Below are positions 1 through 8,237 of a stretch of 64,000 bases of DNA, piece after piece. A program made the position numbers and the translations under genes. The notes under the pieces were generated by a model that saw nothing but the letters and a program-made list of their open reading frames with translations, had not been told where the DNA came from and searched no databases. Origin of the DNA: Actinomadura mexicana (GTDB lineage: Bacteria; Actinomycetota; Actinomycetes; Streptosporangiales; Streptosporangiaceae); assembly GCF_900188105.1 (NCBI RefSeq), contig NZ_FZNP01000005.1, positions 372,001 through 436,000 on the forward strand. The letters are read 5' to 3'. Numbering within the stretch: the first letter of the stretch is position 1; each line of letters starts with the position of its first letter.

Positions 1-134
1 TCGCCCCTCTCCTGCACGGTGAACTCGCGGATGCCGCTCGCCCACTCCGGGTACGCCTCGAGATCGGCGATCACCGCCATGATCTCGGACCTCCCGGCCT
101 TGACCGTGATGGAGGTACTCGTGCGGTCCGCCAT
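1..134 (-). CDS. SRPBCC (polyketide cyclase/START-like) family protein, 5' part only
   Basis: Forty-four N-terminal codons are visible; the gene runs off the left edge of the window. The start at 134 is an ATG and the residues read MADRTSTSITVKAG, followed by a conserved EVMAVIADLEAYPEWASG-like stretch (here IMAVIADLEAYPEWASG). The 'xVxxVIADLxxYPEW' pattern is the first helix and strand of the SRPBCC lipid-binding fold seen in actinobacterial cyclase-like proteins that sit beside long-chain acyl-CoA synthetase genes. These proteins are thought to bind hydrophobic ligands, but no enzymatic role is established. Its position two genes from an acyl-CoA synthetase fits a lipid role. The family call rests on about 44 residues, so it is reasonable but not certain. 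Confidence 0.75.
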   Translation of the reverse strand, partial: MADRTSTSITVKAGRSEIMAVIADLEAYPEWASGIREFTVQERG

Positions 135-196
135 CTGCGTCTCCCTCCGGCTCGCCCCGAACCCCTGCGGGCCCGCTGTCCCTAGAGAAGTATGGT

Positions 197-964
197 TCAC
201 ACCGTCAGGACGTAGGGCACACCGCGCACGCGGAAGTGCCCGACGTTCACGCATTCGGTGCGGCCGATGCGGGTCCGGCTCGCGAGCGGCTGGTGGACGT
301 GCCCGAACAGAACGTACTTCGGCTGCGTGCGGTGGATCGCCTCCAGGACCGCCTCGCTGCCGCGCTCGAACCTGCGCGCCACGGTGTCGTACAGCAGTTC
401 GGGGACGGCGGGCGGGATGTGGCAGCACAGCACGTCCACCGCGCCGACCGCCTCGACCTTGGCCGCGTAGGCGTCCTCGTCCAGCTCGTAGGGGGTGCGG
501 TACTCGGTGCGCAGGCCGCCCCCGACGAACCCGAACCGCAGGCCGCCGATCTCGGTGGTCTGGCCGTCCAGGACGTGGTGGCCGTCGCGCAGGTGCGCGT
601 CCCACAGCCGGGGGACGTCGACGTTGCCGTAGGTCAGGTACGCCGGGGCGGGCATGGCCGCGAACAGCTCGGCGTACTGGCGGTTCACGGCCCGTTCGAT
701 GTGCGGCCGGGCGTCCCCCTCCAGCGAGGCCCACAGGCCCCGGGAGAACTCGCGGGCCTCGTCGAAGCGCTTCTCGGTGCGCAGCCCGATGAAGCGGTCC
801 GCGTTGTCCTGGCCGAACAGGTCGGCGAAGATCCCCTGCCCGTGGTCGTGGTAGTCGATGAACAGGATCAGGTCGCCCAGGCAGATGAGGGCGTCCGCAC
901 CGTCCGCCGCGCCCGCCAGCGCGTCCGCGCGGCCGTGGACGTCGCTCACCACATGGATCCTCAT
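197..964 (-). CDS. Metallophosphoesterase family protein
   Basis: This 255-residue protein is predicted to be a cytosolic dinuclear-metal phosphohydrolase of the calcineurin-like superfamily. The metal-binding blocks appear in order: SDVHGR near residue 7, CLGDLI near 28, YGNVDV near 113 (the GNH/D-type block, with Asp where His is common), CCHIPP near 180 and FGHVHQP near 222. The substrate cannot be read from sequence. The start at 964 is well supported because TACATT, a -10 element, ends six bases before the ATG, with TTCACT 17 bases further upstream. The mRNA is therefore probably leaderless. It is not obviously in an operon with cutC, which starts 792 bases upstream on the same strand. 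Confidence 0.85.
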   Translation of the reverse strand: MRIHVVSDVHGRADALAGAADGADALICLGDLILFIDYHDHGQGIFADLFGQDNADRFIGLRTEKRFDEAREFSRGLWASLEGDARPHIERAVNRQYAELFAAMPAPAYLTYGNVDVPRLWDAHLRDGHHVLDGQTTEIGGLRFGFVGGGLRTEYRTPYELDEDAYAAKVEAVGAVDVLCCHIPPAVPELLYDTVARRFERGSEAVLEAIHRTQPKYVLFGHVHQPLASRTRIGRTECVNVGHFRVRGVPYVLTV

Positions 965-1060
965 GAACCGAATGTAATAGTGCTGACCGCCGGAGTGAAC
1001 GGGCGGGTCGCGGCGGACGGCGCTCCTTCGGTCCTTGAAGGCACGGCCGGCGAGAAGCCG

Positions 1061-1756
1061 TCAGCCGGCGGCGGCCGCCACGAGGGTGCGCCACTCGCGC
1101 ACCAGGACGGGGTCCACCCGCGCGTCCCAGTCGCCGTCCGGTCGCACGGCCGTGCCCACGTGGAACGCGGTGACGCCCGCGGCGGCGAGGACGGCGACGT
1201 GCTTGCGGCGCAGCCCGCCCCCGGCCATGATCATCTTGGCGGCGGCGGGGTCCTCGGCCGCGCGCCGGACGAGGACGTCGACCCCCGCGTCCACGCCCCG
1301 GGCCGAGCCCGCCGTCAGCACCGTGTCCAGGCGGCCGCCGAACGCGCGGACGGCGCCCCACGCCTGGGCGGGGTCGGCGGCGTGGTCCAGCGCCCGGTGG
1401 AAGGTCCAGGGCAGCGGGTCGGTGTCGGCGGCGAGCTTGCCGGTGGCGCCCGCGTCGACGTGCCCGGAGGAGTCGAGGAAGCCGAGCACGAACCCGTCGG
1501 CGCCCGCGTCGGCGAGGCCCGCCGCGGCGCGCCGCAGCCGGTCCAGTTCGGCCCCGGTGGTGCGGAACCCCGCGTTCGCGCGCAGCATCACCCGCATCGG
1601 CACGGACGTGGCCTCGCGGATGGCCGCGACGAGGTCGGGGTCGGGGGTGAGCCCGTCCGCGGCCATGTCGGCGACGACCTCGATGCGGTCGGCGCCGCCC
1701 TCCTGCGCCGCGCGCGCGTCGGCCACGGTCAGCGCGATCACTTCGAGCAGCGGCAT
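1061..1756 (-). CDS. cutC: CutC-family protein (copper homeostasis CutC)
   Basis: A 231-residue TIM-barrel protein of the CutC family. Recognisable blocks are GGADRIEVVAD near residue 20, DGLTPDPDLVAAI, MRVMLRANAGF near 50, GFVLGFLDSSGHVD near 88, TFHRALDHAAD near 118 and VLTAGSARGVDAG near 146. CutC was named for copper homeostasis in E. coli, but direct copper handling is disputed and the biochemical activity is uncertain. Length matches the family. The gene stands alone between a metallophosphoesterase and a divergent acyl-CoA synthetase. Identity of the family is clear from the barrel motifs, while the function is inherited from the name only. Confidence 0.85.
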   Translation of the reverse strand: MPLLEVIALTVADARAAQEGGADRIEVVADMAADGLTPDPDLVAAIREATSVPMRVMLRANAGFRTTGAELDRLRRAAAGLADAGADGFVLGFLDSSGHVDAGATGKLAADTDPLPWTFHRALDHAADPAQAWGAVRAFGGRLDTVLTAGSARGVDAGVDVLVRRAAEDPAAAKMIMAGGGLRRKHVAVLAAAGVTAFHVGTAVRPDGDWDARVDPVLVREWRTLVAAAAG

Positions 1757-1991
1757 GGCGACCCCCGGAACCCGTTTGCGTTGTGCGACCGGCTCAAGGG
1801 TAGGCGACCCGGCGGCGCGCGCCGGGGGCCGACGGGCGGTCTTTGCCGTGCCGTTAACCGGCGCGGTTCGCGGCGCGATTACTACTCGTGGGTATCATGC
1901 GGCAACGGAGGAGTTCGCGCGCTCAGGCCGGACGGCCCGGTGCGCCGCGGGGCTCCCCGCCGTCCTCGTAGACCGACGACAGGAGTGGGCC

Positions 1992-3782
1992 GTGCGCGAG
2001 TTCAGCGTCCCCGCGATGGTGGAGGTACCCGACTCCGCCACTCTGACCGACGCGCCCTTCACCCGGGCCGTCGAAGAGCCGGGCCGGATCGTGCTGCGCC
2101 GCAGGAGCGGCGACGCGTGGAGCGCCGTCACCGCGGCGGAGTTCGCCGCCGAGACGGCCGGGGTCGCCAAGGGCCTGGCCGCCGCCGGCGTCGGGCCCGG
2201 CGACCGGGTGTGCCTGCTGTCGCGGACCCGCTACGAGTGGACGGTCCTGGACTACGCGATCTGGGCGGCGGGCGCGGTCTCCGTCCCGATCTACGAGACG
2301 TCCTCCGCCGAGCAGATCGAGTGGATCGTCGGCGACTCCGGGGCCACGGCCGTGTTCGCCGAGACCGCGGCGCACGTGGCGACCGTCGAGGAGATCCGGG
2401 ACCGGCTCCCCGGGCTGGCGCACGTGTGGGGCATCGACGCGGGCGGGGTCGCGGAGGTCACCCGGCTCGGCGCGGACGTCGGCGACGACGTCGTCGAGGA
2501 GCGCCGCCGGTCCCGCTCCGCCGCGGACATCGCCACGCTCGTCTACACCTCCGGCACCACCGGGCGCCCCAAGGGCTGCGAGATCACCCACGGGAACCTG
2601 GTGGCGACCGCCCGCAACGCCGTGCAGGGGGCGATCGCCGAGATCGCCGTCGAGGGCAGTTCCACCCTGCTGTTCCTGCCGCTGGCGCACGTGTTCGCCC
2701 GGCTGATCGAGGTCGCCACCATCGAGGGCGGCATCGTGCTCGGGCACAGCGACGTCCCGAACCTGCTGCCGGACCTGGCCTCGTTCCGGCCGACGTTCCT
2801 GCTCGCCGTCCCGCGCGTGTTCGAGAAGGTCTACAACGGCGCCGAGCAGAAGGCCGCGGCCGACGGCAAGGGCAAGATCTTCAAAACGGCGGCCGAGACC
2901 GCGGTGGCCTACAGCCGGGCCCTGGACGACGGCGGCCCCGGCTTCGGGCTGAAGGCCCGGCACAAGGTCTTCGACGTGCTCGTGTACCGCAAGCTGCGCG
3001 CCGCGGTCGGCGGCAGGGTGCAGTACGCGGTGTCCGGCGGCGCCGCGCTCGGCGAGCGCCTCGGGCACTTCTTCCGCGGTGTCGGCATCACGATCCTGGA
3101 GGGCTACGGCCTCACCGAGACGACCGCGCCCGCCGCCGTCAACCGGCCCTCCGCCCTCAAGATCGGCACGGTGGGCCCGCCGATCCCCGGCGTCGACGTG
3201 CGCATCGCCGAGGACGGCGAGGTCCTCGTGCGCGGCGTCAACGTCCTGCGCGGCTACTGGAACAACGAGACCGCCACCAAGGAGGCCCTGGAGGACGGCT
3301 GGCTCCACACCGGCGACCTCGGCTCCCTCGACGAGGAGGGCTTCCTGAGCATCACCGGCCGGAAGAAGGAGATCCTGGTCACCGCGGCGGGCAAGAACGT
3401 GGCGCCGGCCCCGCTGGAGGACCGGCTCCGCGCGCACCCGCTGATCAGCCAGTGCCTCGTCGTCGGCGACGGCCGCAAGTTCATCAGCGCGCTCGTCACC
3501 CTGGACGAGGAGGCGCTCGGCCCGTGGAAGGCCCGGCACGGCAAGCCCGAGGCGATGACGGTGGACGAGCTGCGCCGCGACCCCGACCTCGTCGCCGAGA
3601 TCGAGGCCGCGGTCGCCGACGCCAACAGGTCGGTCAGCCACGCCGAGGCGATCAAGAAGCACGTCGTCCTCGGCGTCGACTTCACCGAGGAGGCCGGCCA
3701 CATGACGCCGAGCCTGAAGGTGAAGCGCAACGTGGTGATGAAGGACTTCGCCGACGAGATCGACGCCCTCTACACCGGCTGA
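1992..3782 (+). CDS. Long-chain fatty acid--CoA ligase (AMP-forming, FadD15-type)
   Basis: This 596-residue ANL-superfamily enzyme activates fatty acids to acyl-AMP and then acyl-CoA. The P-loop-like motif YTSGTTGRPKG lies near residue 187, the adenylate-binding GYGLTETT near 371, and TGDLGSLDEEGFLSITGRKKE with its hinge aspartate near 440. The C-terminal lysine domain follows. An open frame extends much further upstream, but the GTG at 1992 is preferred. It has AGGAG at 1981-1985 with six-base spacing, and the protein from there matches the family's length. The adjacent SRPBCC gene on the other strand is a common partner in actinobacteria (cf. fadD15 of mycobacteria). The exact chain-length preference is unknown. 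Confidence 0.92.
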   Translation: MREFSVPAMVEVPDSATLTDAPFTRAVEEPGRIVLRRRSGDAWSAVTAAEFAAETAGVAKGLAAAGVGPGDRVCLLSRTRYEWTVLDYAIWAAGAVSVPIYETSSAEQIEWIVGDSGATAVFAETAAHVATVEEIRDRLPGLAHVWGIDAGGVAEVTRLGADVGDDVVEERRRSRSAADIATLVYTSGTTGRPKGCEITHGNLVATARNAVQGAIAEIAVEGSSTLLFLPLAHVFARLIEVATIEGGIVLGHSDVPNLLPDLASFRPTFLLAVPRVFEKVYNGAEQKAAADGKGKIFKTAAETAVAYSRALDDGGPGFGLKARHKVFDVLVYRKLRAAVGGRVQYAVSGGAALGERLGHFFRGVGITILEGYGLTETTAPAAVNRPSALKIGTVGPPIPGVDVRIAEDGEVLVRGVNVLRGYWNNETATKEALEDGWLHTGDLGSLDEEGFLSITGRKKEILVTAAGKNVAPAPLEDRLRAHPLISQCLVVGDGRKFISALVTLDEEALGPWKARHGKPEAMTVDELRRDPDLVAEIEAAVADANRSVSHAEAIKKHVVLGVDFTEEAGHMTPSLKVKRNVVMKDFADEIDALYTG

Positions 3783-3801
3783 GCCGGGGCGCCCCGCGCG
3801 G

Positions 3802-4488
3802 TCAGGCGCCCGGCCCGCCGCCGGGCGCGGGGCGCAGGGCGGCGACGGCGTCCTCGACCGGGGTGGAGCCGTTGAGCAGGTCCAGCGTGTGGCGCCCGAC
3901 GTCGCCGGCGTCCAGCAGCGCCGCGACCACCGCCGCCACGTCGTCGCGGGTGACCGCGCCGTGCCCGATCGGCGGCTCGGCCAGCGCCACCAGGCCGGTG
4001 GGCGGGTCGTCGGTGAGGCGGCCCGGCCGCAGGATCAGCCAGTCCAGGGCGTCGCGGCGCCGCAGGTCGTCCTCGGCCTCGCCCTTGGCCCTGATGTAGG
4101 CCTCCCAGACCTCGTCGCGCCCGGGCGCGGGCGGCTCGCCGGCGCCCATCGCGGAGATCTGCACGAAGCCGCGGACGCCCGCGCGCTCGGCCGCGTCCGC
4201 CGCCAGCACCGCGGCGCCGCGGTCGACGGTGTCCTTGCGCGCCACGCCGCTGCCCGGGCCCGCCCCGGCGGCGAACACGACGGCGTCCGCACCGGTCAGG
4301 TGGCCGGCGACCTCGTCGGCGGTCGCCGACTCCAGGTCGCACACGACCGGCCCGGCGCCGGCGTCCCGGACGTCCCCGGCGTGGCCGGGGTTGCGGATGA
4401 TGCTCAGCACGGTGTCCCCCCGTGCGGCCAGCAGCCGGGACAGCCGCAGCGCGATCTGCCCGTGCCCGCCCGCGATCACGATGTTCAT
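3802..4488 (-). CDS. NAD(P)-binding SDR-like oxidoreductase (NmrA/atypical SDR)
   Basis: A 228-residue single-domain Rossmann protein. The dinucleotide-binding loop GGHGQIA lies at residues 7-13 after a VIA strand, and the second strand block DAVVFAAGAGPGSG is near residue 70. A YxxxK-like segment (AYIRAKGEAE) lies near 130, and LRPGRLTDDP near 155 is typical of atypical SDRs of the NAD(P)H-binding type. These proteins act on, or sense, small molecules, and the substrate is not predictable. The start at 4488 is supported by TACGAT ending six bases before the ATG, so the transcript is probably leaderless. It converges on the acyl-CoA synthetase with a 19-base gap. Confidence 0.82.
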   Translation of the reverse strand: MNIVIAGGHGQIALRLSRLLAARGDTVLSIIRNPGHAGDVRDAGAGPVVCDLESATADEVAGHLTGADAVVFAAGAGPGSGVARKDTVDRGAAVLAADAAERAGVRGFVQISAMGAGEPPAPGRDEVWEAYIRAKGEAEDDLRRRDALDWLILRPGRLTDDPPTGLVALAEPPIGHGAVTRDDVAAVVAALLDAGDVGRHTLDLLNGSTPVEDAVAALRPAPGGGPGA

Positions 4489-4557
4489 GCCGCGATCGTA
4501 GGACGCCGGAGACCCGGACGCGCGGACGCGCGCCCGGGTCCCGCGGACCCGTTCCGC

Positions 4558-5934
4558 TCAGCGGCGGCGCCCGATCCGCGTCCCGGCCCTGGCGCCGTTG
4601 ATCGCTTTGACCGCCTTGGCCATCAGCTGGTCGTCCATCACGTTGATGAGGTCGCCGTGGTCGGTCACCGGGTCGTGGCCCGATTCGGGAAAGCTGTCCA
4701 GCGCGAACGCCAGCGGCTTGGCCGGCACGTTGTAGGCCAGGGTCATCCGCAGCTGCGGCACGGCCTTGGTGCCCTGCGGGCACTGCCCCGTCCGCGGGTC
4801 CGCGAACTGGATGTGGTCGCGGTGGTTGGCGCTGTCGGTGTTCTGACCGTCCCAGCAGCTCGGGAAGTTGAGCACGCGCTCCACCTTGCTGCCCCGCGGG
4901 CACAGCGGGTACTTGTCGGTGAACGCCCGGTTCTCGAAGCCGCTGCACGTCCAGCTCGCGTGCGCGTTCTTCAGGCCGTTCGTCACGGCCTTGGCGTCAC
5001 CGGTGGCGACGCGGATGAAACGCGGCATCGCGGTCACCTTGGCGCGCGGGTTGCCGAGGTACTGGATCTTCACGCTCGACGGGGTGACGATGCTGCCGAC
5101 GTTGCCGTCCGCCTGGCTCTGCTGCGCCCGGTCCGATCCGTCCTGCCCGCCGCGGAGGCGGATCACCGGCCAGAAGTAGGCCGACTTGTCGCCGTTGGTG
5201 CAGGTCGTCCCGGCGGCGGCGAAGGTCTCGTCGGTGGAGAACGCGTTCGTGTCGAGGTTGCCGACGTAGTCGTGGATGTGATGCGCGCCGTTCACGACGC
5301 CCGGGGCCGCGAGCACGTTGTCGGGGTTGCTGTGGGCCTGGCCCTTGTTCACGCCGCAGCTGGACGCGAACACGCCGGTCGAGGCCTGGCGGCCGCGGCG
5401 GGGCTGCTGCACACGCGGCGCCTTGCGGATGTCGACGAACTGGTCCGCGCGCAGGCTCGGATTCGTCGGGGTCTGGTTGCCCTGACCGCCGTTCTGCCCG
5501 CCGTTCTGCCCGCCGTTCTGCCCGCCGTTCTGGCCGCCGTTCTGCTGACCGCCGTCGCCTATCGGGCCGCCGTCGCCCATCTGGCCGCCGTCACCCATCT
5601 GACTGCCATCGCCCATCTGACCGCCATCGCCCATCTGACCGCCGTCGCCCATCTGACCGCCGGGCTGCTGGCCGCCCTGAGGGTCGGTCGGGGGATCGGT
5701 CGACGGGGCGGCCGACGGATCGGCCGGCGGGGCGCTCGGCGCGTTCGTCTGGCCGACGCCCTGGAAGTTCGGAATGCCGGTGCCGCCGTCGGCGGGCCGG
5801 GCCGGGTAGGCGGCCGGATTCGCCGCCCCGGGGGTGTTCTGCTGCGCCGCCGCGCCGGGGGTCCCCTGGCAGGCCGTCGCGACCAGGGTGAGCGCCGGGA
5901 TCAACGCGGCGAAGGCTTTCTTCTTTCGTCCCAT
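4558..5934 (-). CDS. Secreted DUF1996 domain protein with MGDGGQ/QNGG repeat linker
   Basis: A 458-residue exported protein. The N-terminus has a basic KKK and a hydrophobic stretch ending VATAC near residue 22, so it may be a lipoprotein, although the lipobox is weak. A low-complexity linker (about residues 85-155) holds QMGDGG units followed by QNGG units. The DUF1996 domain begins with FASSCGVNKGQAHSNPDN and VVNGAHHIHDYVGN, then shows FPSCWDGQNTDSANHRDH, RMTLAYNVP and a C-terminal GHDPVTDHGDLINVMD block. DUF1996 proteins are common in actinomycetes and fungi. They carry conserved His/Cys/Asp residues, but no function is established. The gene sits 30 bases downstream of a secreted DUF4142 gene, so co-transcription is likely. 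Confidence 0.85.
   Translation of the reverse strand: MGRKKKAFAALIPALTLVATACQGTPGAAAQQNTPGAANPAAYPARPADGGTGIPNFQGVGQTNAPSAPPADPSAAPSTDPPTDPQGGQQPGGQMGDGGQMGDGGQMGDGSQMGDGGQMGDGGPIGDGGQQNGGQNGGQNGGQNGGQNGGQGNQTPTNPSLRADQFVDIRKAPRVQQPRRGRQASTGVFASSCGVNKGQAHSNPDNVLAAPGVVNGAHHIHDYVGNLDTNAFSTDETFAAAGTTCTNGDKSAYFWPVIRLRGGQDGSDRAQQSQADGNVGSIVTPSSVKIQYLGNPRAKVTAMPRFIRVATGDAKAVTNGLKNAHASWTCSGFENRAFTDKYPLCPRGSKVERVLNFPSCWDGQNTDSANHRDHIQFADPRTGQCPQGTKAVPQLRMTLAYNVPAKPLAFALDSFPESGHDPVTDHGDLINVMDDQLMAKAVKAINGARAGTRIGRRR
5488..5660. repeat. Tandem repeats encoding the QNGG and QMGDGG linker
   Basis: Two in-frame short tandem arrays lie side by side inside the DUF1996 gene. One has about 12-base units (encoding QNGG) and the other about 18-base units (encoding QMGDGG with a few substitutions). 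All copies keep the reading frame, so length change by slippage would alter linker length without truncating the protein. The period and coding context make this a protein linker rather than a CRISPR array. Confidence 0.85.
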
Positions 5935-5964
5935 CGGAAAACTGCTCCCTTTGCGGGGTGTACG

Positions 5965-6597
5965 TCAGTGCAGAGCGCGCCTGGGAACCAGGCCCGTGCT
6001 CTCCAGCAGCGACATGTGCGTGTTGACGAATTTCAGGCACCGTTCGGCGAATGCGCGGATCTCGGTGTTCTCGGTCGCCGCGCGCACCTTGGCGATGACG
6101 GTGAAGACCTGCCCGTGGGCGGCACGCAACCGCAGCACGAACGTCTTGTCATAGTCGGTGCCGTATTTTCCCGACATCTCCCTCAGCCAGCTCTTCTGGC
6201 TGCCGTTGGGCTCGTTGGGAAGGAGCACGCCCAGTTTCTGCGCCTCGGCGCGGGTGTCGGCGTCCAGCTGCAGGTGCTGGCGCATGATGATCTCGCCGAC
6301 CTCCTTCACCCGGGGGCTGGCCGCGCGCTGCGCGGCCTGCTGTCCCGCGGGCATCTCCCAGAGGCCGGCCTGCCGGACCTTGACCAGGAGCTGCCTGTCC
6401 AGAGTGCTGAGCCGGCCCCAGCGGGTGTTGACGGTGCCACCGAGGTTCGCCGCGCCGCTCGCGGGTGTGCCGACCGGGCTCATGACGACCGCGAAGGCCG
6501 CCACGACGGCGGCCACGGCCGCCAGCACCAGCAGCAGGCGTCCCTTGCCGAGGCGCGGGAGCTTGCGCTTTCCGGCGGTTCCGTAGGATTTCCTCAA
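5965..6597 (-). CDS. DUF4142 domain protein, membrane-anchored or secreted
   Basis: A 210-residue protein with a basic N-terminus (KRKLPRLGKGR), one hydrophobic segment at about residues 20-45 and an extracytoplasmic helical domain. The DUF4142 signature is visible as STLDRQLLVKVRQAGLWEM near residue 63, SPRVKEVGEIIMRQH near 95 and FVLRLRAAHGQVF near 150. The fold resembles ferritin-like four-helix bundles, but no activity is proven. The first codon is TTG at 6597, with AGGAGGG about 11 bases upstream. That is a rather long gap, so the start is less certain than the gene. It is followed 30 bases later by the DUF1996 gene. Confidence 0.82.
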   Translation of the reverse strand: MRKSYGTAGKRKLPRLGKGRLLLVLAAVAAVVAAFAVVMSPVGTPASGAANLGGTVNTRWGRLSTLDRQLLVKVRQAGLWEMPAGQQAAQRAASPRVKEVGEIIMRQHLQLDADTRAEAQKLGVLLPNEPNGSQKSWLREMSGKYGTDYDKTFVLRLRAAHGQVFTVIAKVRAATENTEIRAFAERCLKFVNTHMSLLESTGLVPRRALH

Positions 6598-6725
6598 GGG
6601 CTCTCGTCCCTCCTTTCAAGGATCTCTCGACGGACCCGGCGCGGGTTCGTCCGGAGATACGCACCGGACCGCCCGCCGGGTTCAAAGATGTCCACCTGTT
6701 GTCAATTTTTCTCTGCGCGGCGCAT

Positions 6726-8237
6726 TCAGCGACGCAAGGGCGCACCGGGAACTCCGCCGACGACGCGGAGCGCCAATGCGGGGCACATCGCGACCGCCTT
6801 CTGAACGTCCTTCTCCATCCACGAGGGAATGTCGGTGCCGAGCACGACGGGAAAGCCGTACCGGTCGAGCTGGATCAGCTCGGGCACGAGATAGGCGCAC
6901 AGGCCGTGCCCGTCGCACCGGCTCCAGTCGATCGCGACCCGCCCCTCCGTGCCGTCCGGCACGGGCAGCGGCAGGATGCCGTAGGTCGACTGGCCGCACC
7001 CGCCGCCCCACCGGTGCGTGTCGATGTCGGCGGTGAAGGCCTCCATCGCCGACAGGACGAACCTGGCCGTCCCGTCGGGGTGGGTGCAGGCGCCGCGGCC
7101 CCGGCCGACGCCGGCGGCGCGGCGCACGTCCTCCACCGTCCCGGCCCCCTCGGTGAGCGCCATCAGGGACCGGACGACGTCGGGCAGCCCGAGCCGGCAC
7201 GGCCCGCACTGCCCGGCGGACTGCGCCGCGAGGTAGGAGGCGATCCGCGTGATCTCGCCGAGCGGGCAGGTGCCCTGGGTGAGCGGCAGGATGATCCCGG
7301 CGCCCACCGTCCCGCCGACGCGCCGCATCCCGGCACGCGACAGCACCGCCCGCGACACCGCGCCCTGGCCGAGCCACATCCCGTGGTAGCCGCCGACGAG
7401 CACGCCGGGCGACGACGGCACGTCGCAGTGGTCGAGGACGGCCCGCAGCGGCGTGCCGAGCGGCGCCTCCACGACCTGCGTCCCGCCGATCGTCAGCAGC
7501 GTGGTGCCCGGCTCGTCCTCCGTCCCGGCCGAGGCGTACAGGTCGGGGCCGAGCGAGACGAGGACCGCGAGCTGCGCGAACGTCTCGGTGTTGGACAGCA
7601 GGGTCGGGAAGCCGTCCACCCCCGAGTCGGAGGCGCGGACCTTGACGCCCGGCGGGATCGGCGTCTCCCCGTTGATCGCGCGGATCACCGCGCCGCTCTC
7701 CCCCGAGATGAACCGCTCGGTCAGCCGCACGACCCGGGCCGGCATCCGCCGCTCGCTGATCGCGGCGCGGACCGACCGGGCGGCCTCGTCGCTCTCGACG
7801 GCCAGCACGATCCGCTGGGTGCCGAGCGCGTTCGCCGCGATCTGCGCGCCGTCGAGCACCAGGTGCGGGGCCCGGCCGAGCAGGACCTTGTCCTTGGCGC
7901 TGCCGGGCTCGCCCTCGGCGCCGTTCACCACCACCACGACGTCCTCGCTGGACCCGCGCTCGTCGCCCTTCTCGCCGGGCAGCAGCGCGGTCCGGTCGGC
8001 GGTCGGGTGGTTGACCCGCGCCGCGACCGCCATCAGCTTGCGGGCGAACGGGAACCCCGCCCCGCCGCGTCCCCTCAGGTCGACCTGCTCGGCCATGCGC
8101 ACCAGGTCGTCCAGCGCCGGCGCGCGGAGCCTGCCGTGCACCGCCAGGTGCCGGTCGAGGTCCAGCCGGTCGAACCGGTCGAACCCGAGCGTCAGCCGCG
8201 GCCCGCCGATGTTGGAGACCGTGACGGTCGAGGTCAT
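6726..8237 (-). CDS. NuoF-like NADH/FMN flavoprotein fused to a C-terminal 3Fe-4S-type ferredoxin
   Basis: This 503-residue soluble protein resembles the NADH-binding NuoF subunit of complex I. RGRGGAGFPFARK near residue 55 and GAEGEPGSAKDKVLL near 108 are the FMN/NADH-binding parts, followed by the SLBB-like region. The N3-cluster region reads SAGQCGPCR near residue 345, where the first cysteine of the usual SCGxCxPCR is replaced by Ala; a later CTHPD supplies another Cys. The C-terminal 70 residues form a small ferredoxin with CDGHGLC and a final CPALAL, the three-cysteine spacing of 3Fe-4S ferredoxins. Its start overlaps the stop of the membrane-protein gene by four bases (ATGA). Inference: it passes NADH electrons to that membrane protein. 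Confidence 0.85.
   Translation of the reverse strand: MTSTVTVSNIGGPRLTLGFDRFDRLDLDRHLAVHGRLRAPALDDLVRMAEQVDLRGRGGAGFPFARKLMAVAARVNHPTADRTALLPGEKGDERGSSEDVVVVVNGAEGEPGSAKDKVLLGRAPHLVLDGAQIAANALGTQRIVLAVESDEAARSVRAAISERRMPARVVRLTERFISGESGAVIRAINGETPIPPGVKVRASDSGVDGFPTLLSNTETFAQLAVLVSLGPDLYASAGTEDEPGTTLLTIGGTQVVEAPLGTPLRAVLDHCDVPSSPGVLVGGYHGMWLGQGAVSRAVLSRAGMRRVGGTVGAGIILPLTQGTCPLGEITRIASYLAAQSAGQCGPCRLGLPDVVRSLMALTEGAGTVEDVRRAAGVGRGRGACTHPDGTARFVLSAMEAFTADIDTHRWGGGCGQSTYGILPLPVPDGTEGRVAIDWSRCDGHGLCAYLVPELIQLDRYGFPVVLGTDIPSWMEKDVQKAVAMCPALALRVVGGVPGAPLRR

Noticed and set aside
1035..1991. In-frame upstream extension of the acyl-CoA synthetase by about 320 codons
   Set aside because: The extension is Arg/Ser/Ala-rich, overlaps cutC antisense and has no family similarity. 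AGGAG before GTG 1992 gives the normal protein length.
6690..6705. TTGACA on the minus strand before the DUF4142 gene as a promoter
   Set aside because: No acceptable -10 lies 16-18 bases downstream; left unassigned.
236..6804. Very long plus-strand open frames (236-4099 and 3889-6804) over the left 7 kb
   Set aside because: They lie antisense or out of frame to genes with clear families and encode only Arg/Gly/Ala/Pro/Val-rich sequence. Such frames arise from high G+C.
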